This document shows, one piece after another, positions 30,952-43,146 of a stretch of DNA of 64,000 nt. This DNA comes from Megalonaias nervosa (Eukaryota; Mollusca; Bivalvia; Unionida; Unionidae): contig JAECUM010001866.1 in NCBI GenBank assembly GCA_016617855.1, positions 1 to 64,000 of the forward strand, read 5' to 3'. Numbering within the stretch: the first letter of the stretch is position 1; every line of letters begins with the position of its first letter. The notes beneath the pieces are model-generated. The model was given only the letters and a program-made list of their open reading frames with translations. It was not told where the DNA came from and made no database searches. The position numbers and the translations under genes are program-made.

Positions 30952-31048
30952 AGTGAAGAAATTCAAAAAAGGAGAGAGCGAACAAAGACAAAGAAGAAGC
31001 TAAGGAACTTTTTTAATTGTTGTGTTGTGAATTGAATTGTACATTTGT

Positions 31049-31062
31049 ACCAGAATAAACCA
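31049..31062 (+). terminator. Poly(A) signal of the CCHC gene
   Basis: AGAATAAACCAT about 100 bases after the stop codon, followed by GT-rich sequence (GTGTTTCCTGGTTTTG). Confidence 0.45.
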
Positions 31063-31209
31063 TAAAGAAAACGTGTTTCCTGGTTTTGACTTTTTAGAAT
31101 AAGGACCTACACTCACGCACTCACACACGTACATCATGGGGAAAAAAGGGATTTAGAGTTTTAATTGACATTGGCAAATGAATGCTATCTCTTTTCGAAA
31201 GAAGTGGGT

Positions 31210-31225
31210 GGCCCTGAAAAGGACC
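31210..31225 (-). terminator. Histone-type 3' stem-loop, right cluster
   Basis: Minus strand GGTCCTTTTCAGGGCC, a 6-bp stem with one G-T pair and a TTTC loop. It is preceded by CAAC and followed directly by ACCCA, then TTCGAAAAGAGATAG (31185-31200) and TTTGCCAA. This is the best match of the five to the full histone arrangement. It follows the gene at 31289-31869 by 63 bases. Confidence 0.78.
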
Positions 31226-31288
31226 GTTGGGTGCTTTTGTTTTAAAACAAACTCAGGAATGAGAAGTAATCAGTTTTAACTGCATTAT

Positions 31289-31869
31289 TCATTTGCCACG
31301 GCCAAGGCCTATTTCTGGAACTGCTCCTGTCGATGATTTCGTACAAATCACTAGGGTGGGTATCTCAGGCGTAGTAACAGGGTTGGGCTGTTTGGCTCGG
31401 GAAGGTCTTTTTCTCTTGGGTCGTAATACAGAAGTCTATTACATTTGTTTCAGACTCCTTAACTCTGCCAAAATGTCTAAGAGGACCGTCACCGTTTGAC
31501 TTTCACCGTCCTCCTTCTCTCCTAGACCTTGTTTCGTCTCTGCTTCTTCTTCTTCTTCCTGTCTTTTTCTTCTTGCCTCTTCTTCTTCTCGCTGTTGCTG
31601 TTGAAGGAGAAAAGCTTGTTCTGCTTCTTTCTGCTGTTGCAAAAGTTTCTTCAATTCTTCTTTCTGTCTCTGTTTAGAATTTTCGACGTGTGGTAAAGAA
31701 GGAGAAGGTAACGAAGGTGCTAGTACCGGAACACATTCTTGTGAAGAAAGCGAAAATCTACTAAATCCCAATTAAAATCGGTCTCTTCTGGAAGTAGGAC
31801 CGTGTTGTCTTTGGTAGCCGCTGCTATACCATCACTTCTCGTCTCCACGGCCGGTGCACCCCAATTCAT
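31289..31869 (-). pseudogene. Gln/Glu-rich coiled-coil protein, right cluster
   Basis: No known family. The start at 31869 (MNWGAPAVETRSDG...) is in one frame for about 37 codons. The main frame then has a Ser/Pro part, a long Gln/Glu/Arg coiled coil (ELKKLLQQQKEAEQAF, about 31660) and a helix LLDILAELRSLKQM ending in adjacent TAA and TAG (31436-31441). The frame continues past both with a basic KRKRPSRAK segment to TGA at 31289. Two adjacent nonsense changes plus one frameshift is the simplest reading. Composition and 3' signal resemble the left modules. Confidence 0.5.
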
Positions 31870-32101
31870 CGTCCTCTTAGTTTCCGCTATGTTCTAACTC
31901 TGTCGCATTGATTCACTCAGCACAGACGCTAGCGCACCTATCGAGGGAATGTGACGTCACAGATAGCTCTCTTCGGATTGGAAGACAGACTTCGTACTGT
32001 TGCTGAATTTTGTAACGCGTGTTAGGATTGGTGAAAGATCCTCTCTTCCACTATAAATAACCGCGGTTCACTTCATTCCCGTCACCTGTTCTCGTCACAA
32101 G
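31870..32101. promoter_or_regulatory. Divergent promoter with CRE and inverted CCAAT boxes
   Basis: Between two outward genes with histone-type 3' signals. TGACGTCA (31952-31959) is a perfect palindromic CRE/ATF site. ATTGG occurs near 31976 and 32027, and TATAAATA at about 32052-32059 is 43-50 bases before the rightward start. These are inferred sites; no binding is shown. Confidence 0.5.
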
Positions 32102-32332
32102 ATGTGGACTAACGTTGAATCTTCTACCCTCCCATCGTTGATGCTGTTCAACCTGGACTATCCCATGTATGTCAAATCATCATCGGCTATCACCCAGATC
32201 ACCGAGACGGCCCTTTGGAAACGAAGGATCTATTTGGAGAGACAAGGCTGTCTGAAGAGTGTCTTAATCTACGGTCCAGAGTGACGAAGTTTGAAGAAGA
32301 GGAGAAGATCAGTGAGATGCCCTCTATGTTAA
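32102..32332 (+). pseudogene. Small protein with basic C-terminus, right end gene
   Basis: ATG at 32102, 43 bases after a TATAAATA box. The 60-codon frame (MWTNVESSTLPSLMLFNLDY...) ends at TGA (32282-32284), but the same frame continues with SLKKRRRSVRCPLC to TAA at 32330. One CGA-to-TGA change is the simplest reading. No family recognised. It runs rightward into the TIR, where the stem-loop 25 bases later would end its mRNA, mirroring module 1 at the left end. Confidence 0.5.
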
Positions 32333-32352
32333 CTGATATTGTTAACAAAAAA

Positions 32353-32928
32353 TCAAAGGCCCTTTTCAGGGCCACTCATATGTCTAGAAAAGATTTGCTC
32401 TCTTTGCCATATGTGTGTCTTTGTTTATATGTTTGTTTGTTTGTTTATGTCTATCCAGTAATATACTTATATTTTATTCCTTGTTTGGCGGGATCTCTCA
32501 GCTTGAGTATGGAATCTTCTAATCTATTCGTATAGTTTCACCGCTGAACTAGCTGCACTTACACGCCCCGCCAAGCATTGTATCAAGTTATATGACCCGC
32601 CCCGCCAAGCGTTATTATTCGTATAGTTTCACCGCTGAACTAGCTCAACTTATCCGCCCCGCCAAGCGTTATAGCTTTATTTTCCCCGCTGTCCCTGTTT
32701 GGCCCGATTGAGGTCAGCCACTTTCAACATTGTTGCCAATGTCCAGTAACGTGATGTCATTATTCCTATTGTCCCCATACAAACCCAACCTATGTTCAAC
32801 TTTCCTTTGTCCGTATACAGGCCCAACCTTTTGTCCGTATAAATCTTGTCCGTAAATGTGCCCAGGGGGTCTTGTAATGGTAATTCCCATTGTCCGTTAT
32901 GTGCCCCCCCCCCCACCCCTTCACTACT
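32353..32928 (-). repeat. Right terminal inverted repeat of the Polinton
   Basis: Inverted match to 12798-13377, with the same CGGACAA-type array at the outer end, the two ~85-bp subrepeats (about 32520-32660) and the stem-loop at the inner edge. Differences from the left arm amount to about 7% by eye. Confidence 0.95.
32358..32373 (+). terminator. Histone-type 3' stem-loop (TIR copy, right)
   Basis: Plus strand GGCCCTTTTCAGGGCC, preceded by CAAA and followed by ACTCA, then CTAGAAAAGATTTG (about 32384-32397) and TTTGCCA. It is 25 bases after the stop of the gene at 32102-32332. Confidence 0.75.
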
Positions 32929-32934
32929 TCTGTC

Positions 32935-34354
32935 AAACTCGCAATTTGGAATTTAAATTTATCATATTCGTTGAGCGAAGTTTAAACATGTGTAGCATAC
33001 CAACAGAAGAGTTCAAGTGAAATTTGTCACAAAACGTGACGTTGACTGGGCTCGGACAACAATTCTTTCCCTTCAAAGTTGACAAAAAATCTGCAAGATA
33101 TTTCAGGGAAATAGTCCCAAGTTCAAATGGTGTGTCACATCTGACTTGTTTTGAAAAATTATAAGTTATGTTGATAACAAAAAGTGTAGGCATTAAAATT
33201 CAATCAACTGTATAGACTGTTAGAAATGAAGACAGTGATATGTAAAAGGTCACCTAATAACATGTCAGTCATTTTTTTTGGTTACTTCCTTCGTGTCAAT
33301 CTAAATCCCATCATATTACTACACAAATACAAGCATGCCAACACATCATAAAACTTTCAAGATTTCATGCACTAAGGTGACTTAGTGTCTGCAGAAAGTT
33401 GCAGAAGTCTATCCGTTACAATAATAAATGTAAAATAACGAGTGGCTATACAAAACAATGAAGGAAAATAGTTATGGTGTGTAGGTATTTTCGGAAGCAA
33501 GGGAAGTATGACTCGGTTGTCAGAGAATATATTCCGTTGACCCATTTCTAAACTAGTTATTAATACTTTGGTATAATTAGTACGGGGGATATTCACTGGC
33601 TTGGTCCTTTACAAGAATATTGTTACAAGCCAGGGGTGTTTGCTTGACCGAGCGGTGTCAAACACTGGCGCGATTCCGCTAGAAGTCATAAGTTTAACCG
33701 AAATTTCCAAAGACTTCCATACAACTTCGGTTGTAAATTAGACTGCCTAGCGTGTCCATTCTACACATACATTTTACTCTAATCAATGCAAGACCACAAA
33801 TCTCACAACTTTCCAACTGTCTATCAACCGCAAATTTGCATGGTTTCTCTTCATCAATTTTCCGTACCGTCAGTATTTCACGCCGTAAAACTAAACAACT
33901 TTCCCAAACACAGGGAACTATTTTTACTACGACATCCTAGGTCAGTCGAATCATGGTTTCGGGCCACATTTCGCCTGTAAAATTGCATCACATCTGCCAC
34001 TATGGCGACATGAACGGTTTATGCCGAGTCCCTTCTTGCTTATTCCATTGTGTAAATTACGTCTCCTACCACAAATACTGCACCTGCAGTCACACAACCA
34101 ATGTACACCACCAGATATTAATAGGGACTATGGAACGAAAGGGACACTCATGCAGCTCCGACCTGAATTCACCAAATGTAAGCCATAGCATCATGGAAAT
34201 TCACTAACACTTCACTCCGTGACGTTTGCTCCTAGTAATTAGCTAATTATTTCGGGCTAAGGAATATTTCCACTGGACCGAGTTCTAGTAATCAAACAAG
34301 TAATCACAAAAATCTAAGAATTCCTTCAAACGGGGCGCTATAACCAAATGCGCA
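32935..34354. other. Intergenic; no gene recognised
   Basis: AT-rich flank between the Polinton and the solo LTR. A weak tRNA-like stretch near 33645-33715 was not accepted as a SINE. Confidence 0.5.
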
Positions 34355-35303
34355 TGCTCTAAATTTATTACTTGTGTGTTAGTTTTAAATTCTTTTTATT
34401 TTATTTTTGTTTCATTACATTTTATTGTAATGATAATTTTCACTGGATTGGAATCTTTTTTCGGAAAATTCACTTCTCTGTTTTGACCTGAGTAGAACGT
34501 AAAAGGTTGCTTTATCACTATTTTTAGCTCACCTTGGTTGAGACGTTTGTAAACATTTAATGAAAACGATTGGCTATTACCAAGGTTATGTTCGGCCCAC
34601 GTATTAGCTAAGTTGTATACAGCCTTTCTTTTTTTATTTATTTCCAGCGTGAGAATCTGATTCTTAGATAGGGCTACTCTAGGTTAAGTGCTAAATGGCA
34701 TTTTTTTTTACTGCTTTGTTTAAATTAGTGATCACGTAGCCCCGTCACGTAAGCCACCATGTGATCTAAAATCGTGGGTTACAACAGAGATTTCTAGTAG
34801 ATTTAGGCAGTCGTATAATACACCTTTAGAGCTCAAGGTGTTTTTTTTATGTTGATGCCAGTTCATTTAGACTTCTTCTATTTTGTGGATTTAATAATTT
34901 ATATTCTCTAGAAAAAAAACAACAACACAAGTGCTCTTCTTTATAAAAATTCTGGGACAAAGACATTTAGTGGAAATTTATTCTGGAATTCTAAACGGGA
35001 ACATTATAAATTGTGATTCAACGAGGAACTATTGCCATCAGTACAACGACCTCATCTGACGTCATCGCCTTCCATATTGGAACTTCATCGAGATTCGAAC
35101 CCGGATTCAATTAGAACTGTTTAGTGATAGGATTTACATTTTTCAATTCTAGGATTAATTTTTGGATTATATTCACAAACCGTAAGTCCTATTTCATATA
35201 TTTACCTCGTTTTCTAGGGAAATAAATTATTTTGTTAAAACTTACAAAGCTTGTTGACTTCACTCTTTTCTTTTGTTACTTTTGTACCAGCTTACTCGTA
35301 ACA
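34355..35303 (+). repeat. Solo LTR of the gypsy family, inverted
   Basis: A 949-bp copy of the LTR at 566-1495 in the opposite orientation, starting TG and ending CA. There is no polypurine tract before it and no primer-binding site after it, so it is a solo LTR. No convincing 5-bp target duplication: GCGCA on the left, ATGTA on the right. The right end touches a (TA)n tract. Many small differences from the other LTR indicate an old insertion. Confidence 0.8.
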
Positions 35304-37407
<2,104 letters not shown>

Positions 37408-37419
37408 AAGAGTAAAGTA

Positions 37420-37702
37420 TGTGTGTGTAACTTGGAGTTTGAACGTAACTTTAACAATTGTTTATAGTGGTATCTAGTACTGGGGCATCCTGCCGCACGC
37501 ATGTAGCATGATGTCCCACTCAGTCACATTATCCTGACACCAGACTAACCAGTCCTAACACTAGTCTCTTAATGCTGAGTGCCTAGCGAGGCAGGTGTTA
37601 GTACCATTTTTATGTCTTTGGTGTGACTTCGCCGGGGTTCGAACCCGCGACCTGCCGCATCCGAGGCGGACGCTCTAACCACTAGGCCACCGGAGCGGTC
37701 AA
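37420..37702 (-). mobile_element. tRNA-derived SINE, family B copy 3
   Basis: Minus-strand copy of the SINE at 10802-11145. The head is at 37700 (GGTGGCCTAGTGG), the B box GGTTCGAACCC near 37636, and the tail is a short GT/CA tract. The likely target duplication is AAGAGTAAAGTA (37408-37419) and AAGAATAAAGTA (37703-37714), with one mismatch. The 3' body is shortened relative to the other copies. Confidence 0.85.
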
Positions 37703-38237
37703 AAGAATAAAGTACACACAAATTTACTTTAATCATTTCACAAGGTATTAATCACTGAAAAAGATGTGAATTCATGAGTTTTATAAAATCTAACTAGCAT
37801 TTCAGAAGTAGTTTTTTGTGTTGAAAATGTTTAGATGCGTACCAAACTATAGTGAAAAGCAAGATAGACTTAAGCCCTCCATACCGTTATATTCACAATA
37901 ATTTTTTTGAAGAAAAAAATATTATGAAGCTAACAGCAGACAATTCTTTAAGTCAACTTTATGACCCTGAATATAAATTTGATTATTCACTCTTTTGTTC
38001 CTTTCAAACATATCCCCATACGTTGACGGCAAAATCTATTTTACCACTTCTTTCCACTTAGAGATTTATTTGTACATACGATAGCCGAAAATTGCTGATG
38101 AAATATATTCAACACATCAGTTAACCGCAGCACTCAATGATTTGATGGTTTACATGCAGTGACAACAATAAAAAATAAGTTTATTAACTTACAACAGAAC
38201 TAAATAACAGCAAAATAAGCGCATTCAGCTCAACTGA

Positions 38238-38238
38238 C

Positions 38239-38272
<34 letters not shown>
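38238..38272. repeat. (AAT)n microsatellite
   Basis: About 11 AAT units. Similar tracts occur at 40776-40804 and, as (ATT)n running into (AATT)n, at 41353-41405. Confidence 0.9.
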
Positions 38273-38621
38273 GTAAAGTAAAGCGCACAGGCATTAATTA
38301 AGGAATTTTTTACTTTATGTTTCATCCATAACTCTTCCCATTTTTATATTTCAATCATTTCAAGAAATAAGAAGTTAGAGATTTATACAGATCAAAGTTG
38401 GTGAATAAAGACGTAATATCTCAAATCAAATTAAAATTGGAAACGTCACTTCCTAGTTTCTAGATTCTTCCTCAGTCATTAAAATGATGATGATGATGAT
38501 CAAGATCATGATCATAATGATAATGATGAACACTTTAAACAATGCCACATCCCCTCACCACAAATTTGATATGCAAATTGTTCAAGTTTTCATTATCCAT
38601 TATTTTTAAATCCCCAAAATA

Positions 38622-38890
38622 CCCATATATAAATAGTACCCATCTAGGTCTAACTCGACATGATATATAAATAGTACCCATCTAGGTCTAACTCGACATG
38701 GCATATAAATAGTACCCATCTAGGTCTAACTCGACATGATATATAAATAGTACCCATCTAGGTCTAACTCGACATGATATATAAATAGTACCCATCTAGG
38801 TCTAACTCGGCATGATATATAAATAGTACCCATCTAGGTCTAACTCGACATGATATACAAACAGTACCCATCTATGTCTAACTCGACATG
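38622..38890. repeat. 38-bp minisatellite, about 7 copies
   Basis: The unit contains ATATAAATAGTACCCATC and TAGGTCTAACTCGACATG. The first six copies are nearly identical; the last has several changes (TACAAACAG, TATGTC). High identity suggests recent expansion. Confidence 0.95.
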
Positions 38891-39084
38891 AAAAGATGGG
38901 TTTGTTTTAGGTGAAACCTCAATGTTCAGAAAAAAAATAAATAAATAAAAAAAAAACCCACATGTTAAAAGCAATAACTGGATTTTCAAGACGGGTGTCT
39001 GAACAGAGCTGAAAATTACAATCATCAGTGCAGAACTGATGGATTACCAACTCTGCCCACAATTTTACAAGTGCATCTTTGTTG

Positions 39085-39390
39085 ACCATACCGTTACTAG
39101 CCAGGTGTTATTTGGTATTCTATTTTCTGACAAAAGCGACCACTTGCCAGGGCTTTCCAAATGCATGGTCACTAGCCAGGTGTGACTTGGTACTCTGTTG
39201 CAGACAAAGCGACAACTTACCACGACTTTCTGACTAACTGGTCACTAGGCAGCTGTGACTTGGTACTCTACTGCAGATAAAGCGACAACTTGCCAGGGCG
39301 TTCCGATTGCATGGTCACTAGCAAAGCGTGCCTTGTTACTCTATTGCAGACAAAGCTACAACTTGTCAGGGCTTTCTAACTGCATGGTCC
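39085..39390. repeat. ~80-bp tandem repeat, 4 diverged copies
   Basis: Each copy has GGTCACTAGCCAGG, TTGGTACTCT, GCAGACAAAGCGACAACTT and GCCAGGGCTTTC in order. Copies differ by 10-20%. Confidence 0.85.
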
Positions 39391-39823
39391 TAGATCTGAA
39401 TGTTTGTCAGTATATAAAACATACAACTTAATACTTCTTTATCAATTTTAATGCAATTTCCGACATATATTTGTCACAAGTTATTTTTGATAATATAGTC
39501 TTCTAAACAGAAGGTGATTCTACCTCTGCTCTGGTTATAGTAGAGTCTTTATAAAATAAACACAGAATAAAAATAACAAAACCCAATTTTCTTTCCCCAA
39601 GGATATACAATATACTTGCATGCAAATAAAAAAATAGTTTATCAACAGAAGTTAGAAAAATATCATGAAAAATGAATTAACACAATAAGGCGGGAACTAT
39701 GCACATATAAAGGTGTGAACATTATAAAATTATTTGGGACTAGTGAATAATTCATGAGTAAATTGCTAGTAATACTGTTAAGTCCTGAGGACAGTGCTGT
39801 ATCTTCCTTTCAAGAAGCCACAG

Positions 39824-40100
39824 CAGCTCATTTGGCAAAGCATCAGACTAGTATTCCAACGGTTGCAGGTTTGATACCAGCCCAGGCCAGCCCAACCTAT
39901 CTGCCTTAATGAGATGTTATCTAATCAAACAATGGTTTCTTCCTGCCCTGAGCGGTCACTAGAGCGTATCTACACTGACCGTTCAGTGTAACAAACTTAT
40001 TTTTTGCATCTTGAAGAAGACATGGTTTAGATAAAGGACTATCGGGTGAATTGGTGTGTGTAAATATTTCTTATCTCGCTTGTACTCGTAACTCCAGTCA
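39824..40100 (+). mobile_element. Probable tRNA-derived SINE, family C
   Basis: A tRNA-like head with an A-box-like TAGCTC-type start (CAGCTCATTTGGCAAAGCA) and a B box GGTTTGATACC at about 39867-39877, followed by CAGCCCAGGCCAG. A similar head occurs at 63010-63085. No clear target duplication was found, so the ends are approximate. Confidence 0.5.
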
Positions 40101-40772
40101 CGGTGACAGTGTAAAAAGGTGTCAAGATGTCATATTCGAAAGCGAGACAGTTTTTATCCTTTGGGAAAAGGATCCAAACAATTCGTTTGGTGGATGGTGG
40201 GAAAAGTAATTGTTCCAGTGTAATGGTTATAGTTAGATACCTTCATCTATTTTCTTCTAAATTAAAGGTATGTCTGAAGAAAACAAAATCGCCTTTGGGA
40301 AGAGATACATCCCTCTTCGTTAGGGTCAGGAGTCACTCAACATTTAAAACTTGTCTGTAAAGACAGTTGAAGATACGGTTCATGGGAAACAAAGAATATC
40401 TCTATTGTTTTAATTTTATTCATCACAGGCTTCTCACATAAGCCGACTGTATTTTTACATGGTGCATTATGCACCTGACGTATCCAGATAATATTTTTTA
40501 AAAAATGGGTGAACAACTGCTTCCAAGTGAAACTTGTTCAAGCTGGCCAACCAACGAGTCAGTCTTGTTTTACAGTCATATGCAATCCATCAATCACTAG
40601 TGAAATTATTGTTTTGTCATGGCACACAAAGGAAACTAAGATCAGTGATTATTTTCAGTCAATGATGATTTAATTTATAAAGTGGGCAGGATACAGTTAT
40701 GTGTAACATATGTTTGGGAAATGACAACATATACACGTATTTTATGACTTTGTTGAATAGTGCTCATATACA

Positions 40773-40805
<33 letters not shown>

Positions 40806-41354
40806 TTTGGTACATGGTATTTTGTTCAAAAGCCAATTTTGAAAGGTGAACCTGTGTAATAGAGGTTATCTGTTTATAAAGGCCAGTTTTGCCTTTTTCC
40901 ATGGGTGGCCAGTATTGTTAGATTTGACTGTATATAAGTAGCGTTCACATACTATTTTGGGACTTTTTACAAATCGAGACATTTTACAAATCTTGCTTTA
41001 CATGGTCCTTATGAAGCACTCACCTGTTTGTTCTAGTTCTACCACACTCTCCCGTAAATACAGTTCATTTGATTGCTTTAAAAGTTAAAGTTTTATTTAA
41101 AAAATCTGTTTGTTAAGTAAATCAAAATAAACCTATAATTACTGATATTACCTTACAAAACCAACCTAGAAGCTTTTGGATTTTGTCATAATTGTTTTGA
41201 TAAATTTTATCCTTTTTGATCTATATTTATATTAGCAACTTATTTAAAATAAGCAAGATAAACACGTGAAATTTGATTCAAGGTTTTGATACTGTAAGAT
41301 ATATCCGAAAAGTTCTAATTATAAGATTATGTATAACCTTGATTGACAGATTCA

Positions 41355-41388
<34 letters not shown>

Positions 41389-42098
41389 TAATTAATTAAT
41401 TAATTGTACATATTTAAAGGTCAAATAAAACAAGTTTGCCTTTTTTTCTTTATGTATGTTAGCAAACTGTAACTTCTATCAACTAAGGCTAAATCTACTT
41501 CTCTCAACAGACCCGGTATTAACAACCATTTTAGTTTGAGCCATGACCAGTTGGGGCAAAGGAGTGTGTTCTGAATACACATTGATGCATTTAGAGATTA
41601 TTTGAAAAAGTAGGGACAATTAAAACACACAATTATGAAAACAAATATACATGAAAACCTTGTCCACTGAAATGTATAGTTCGTGTTTGCACATATAAAT
41701 GTAGAAGAACATAACTGAGGTAATCACAGAAAATCACTATGCCCTAAACAATCTGCAATATCTATTATTAATGCAAAACCAGTGGCAGATACAAAAAATA
41801 AGTAAAAGGTTGATAAATACTTTTAAAAACCTGATTAAGTGGAACACATTATCTCATTTGAGATCATTGTTGTGATGCATCCCTCCTCCAACCACATTCA
41901 TAGCTGACTTGTAAAAACTGTAACACCTAAACTTTAATACTCAACTTTAACATTGTTGACAACGATATGTCACCATGATTATGAATCTCTCAGGAATATC
42001 AGATCAAATGCAACAATATTCACTCTATAATAAAATGAATCTAAATGCAAACATTTTCATGTCTCCATGACTTGGATCAATCTATAGGCAAAATGTGT

Positions 42099-42101
<3 letters not shown>

Positions 42102-42148
<47 letters not shown>
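42102..42148. repeat. (TC)n microsatellite
   Basis: One of several long GA/TC tracts in the right half. Others are at about 46928-47008, 52333-52403 (GA), 54058-54112 (GA), 55120-55174 and 56836-56894. Reading frames through them are Arg-Glu or Leu-Ser repeats. Confidence 0.95.
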
Positions 42149-42151
<3 letters not shown>

Positions 42152-42999
42152 ATGATTACTACGATTTTAAGGTTAAAATACTGCGAATTAATACAACATG
42201 CCATGTCACAGCCTATTACACTAAAAATGGCATTAAAATACCGACCCGTGGTGCTGCAACCGTAACCTGACAGTTTAAAACTGAATTAAAGACGGACTGC
42301 AGCGTATCATTGCAACCACGTGTCTTTCATTCTTAAACCATCAAGAAACCCTGCCTTTTTATAATGGTTTTAGTTAGTATATACAAAGTCCAGTATTTTA
42401 TTTAGAAATTTTTTTTAAGATGATAAAACAAAATATTTGTTTATGATACAAAATATATAAATATGAACAATTGGTTGAATGTGAAAGTTTTCACCAATAA
42501 AATCAACTGCAAACAGAGAGAGAGAGATGGCTCCAATTATTTATGAAATGAATTATTTTACTGAATTCAATGAAGCCTGAAAATTAATTACGCACTACAT
42601 GAATGGTCAAAGTGAAGCAAATGCTGTTCATATATAGAACGTAATTAATTTTTGAGGTTAATGATTTTACTAACCCTGTAAAACAGGATGTTGAGTTCTT
42701 ATAATTGCAAGTATTTATTGAAATAACAAAATGATGTCAAAAAATAAATAAGAGAAATATATTTTAATTATTATTCATAAATATTGACAAAGCACACAAG
42801 ACAGGCATATGGATACATACTAAATAGTTCCTTTCTGGTGCTATGAAATAATAGCTTCAATTTTTCTGCCTCCTGTGACACAATTGTAACCAGTTAAGAT
42901 GCTAATTATTAGTTAAATAATATTAATACGGAATCAGATTCATGATGCCATGTCAACATAATCACCAGGTATAATTCATCAATTGCCTAATACAACGTT

Positions 43000-43146
43000 T
43001 ATGCTTGGGACAGTCCATTTATAATATTTATGCCTGGGACAGTCCATTTATAATATTTATGCCTGGGACAGCCCATGTATAATATTTATGACTGGGACAG
43101 TCCTTTTATAATATGTATGCCTGGGAAAACCCATTTATAACATTTA
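43000..43146. repeat. 29-bp minisatellite, 5 copies
   Basis: The unit contains ATGCCTGGGACAGTCCATTT and ATAATATTT. Copies are 85-100% alike. Confidence 0.9.

Larger units (their letters stand above)
12798..32928. mobile_element. Maverick/Polinton, 20.1 kb, decayed
   Basis: A complete virus-like DNA transposon. Its ends begin with AGTAGTGAAGGGG in inverted orientation, with 580- and 576-bp terminal inverted repeats. The flanks read TCCGTC (12792-12797) and TCTGTC (32929-32934), a 6-bp target duplication with one change, as expected for Polintons. It carries the family's diagnostic set: protein-primed PolB, retroviral-type integrase with chromodomain, FtsK/A32-type ATPase, adenain-like protease, double-jelly-roll major capsid and penton-type minor capsid. 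By eye the two TIR arms differ at about 7% of aligned positions, so the insertion is old. Almost every gene is interrupted. Base composition is visibly less AT-rich than in the flanks. Confidence 0.95.

Noticed and set aside
30784..30966. Minus-strand Phe/Leu-rich frame that looks like a membrane protein
   Set aside because: Antisense of the Lys/Glu tail of the CCHC gene on the plus strand.
15338..32332. Alternative genetic code (TAA/TAG read as Gln) for the Polinton
   Set aside because: TGA stops are also present inside genes and frameshifts are common, which fits general decay of an old copy.
33640..33715. tRNA-like stretch (TGACCGAGCGGTGTC...) as a SINE head
   Set aside because: The B box is poor and no body or target duplication matches another copy.
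38622..38890. CRISPR-like array
   Set aside because: Contiguous 38-bp tandem units without spacers, in animal DNA; it is a minisatellite.
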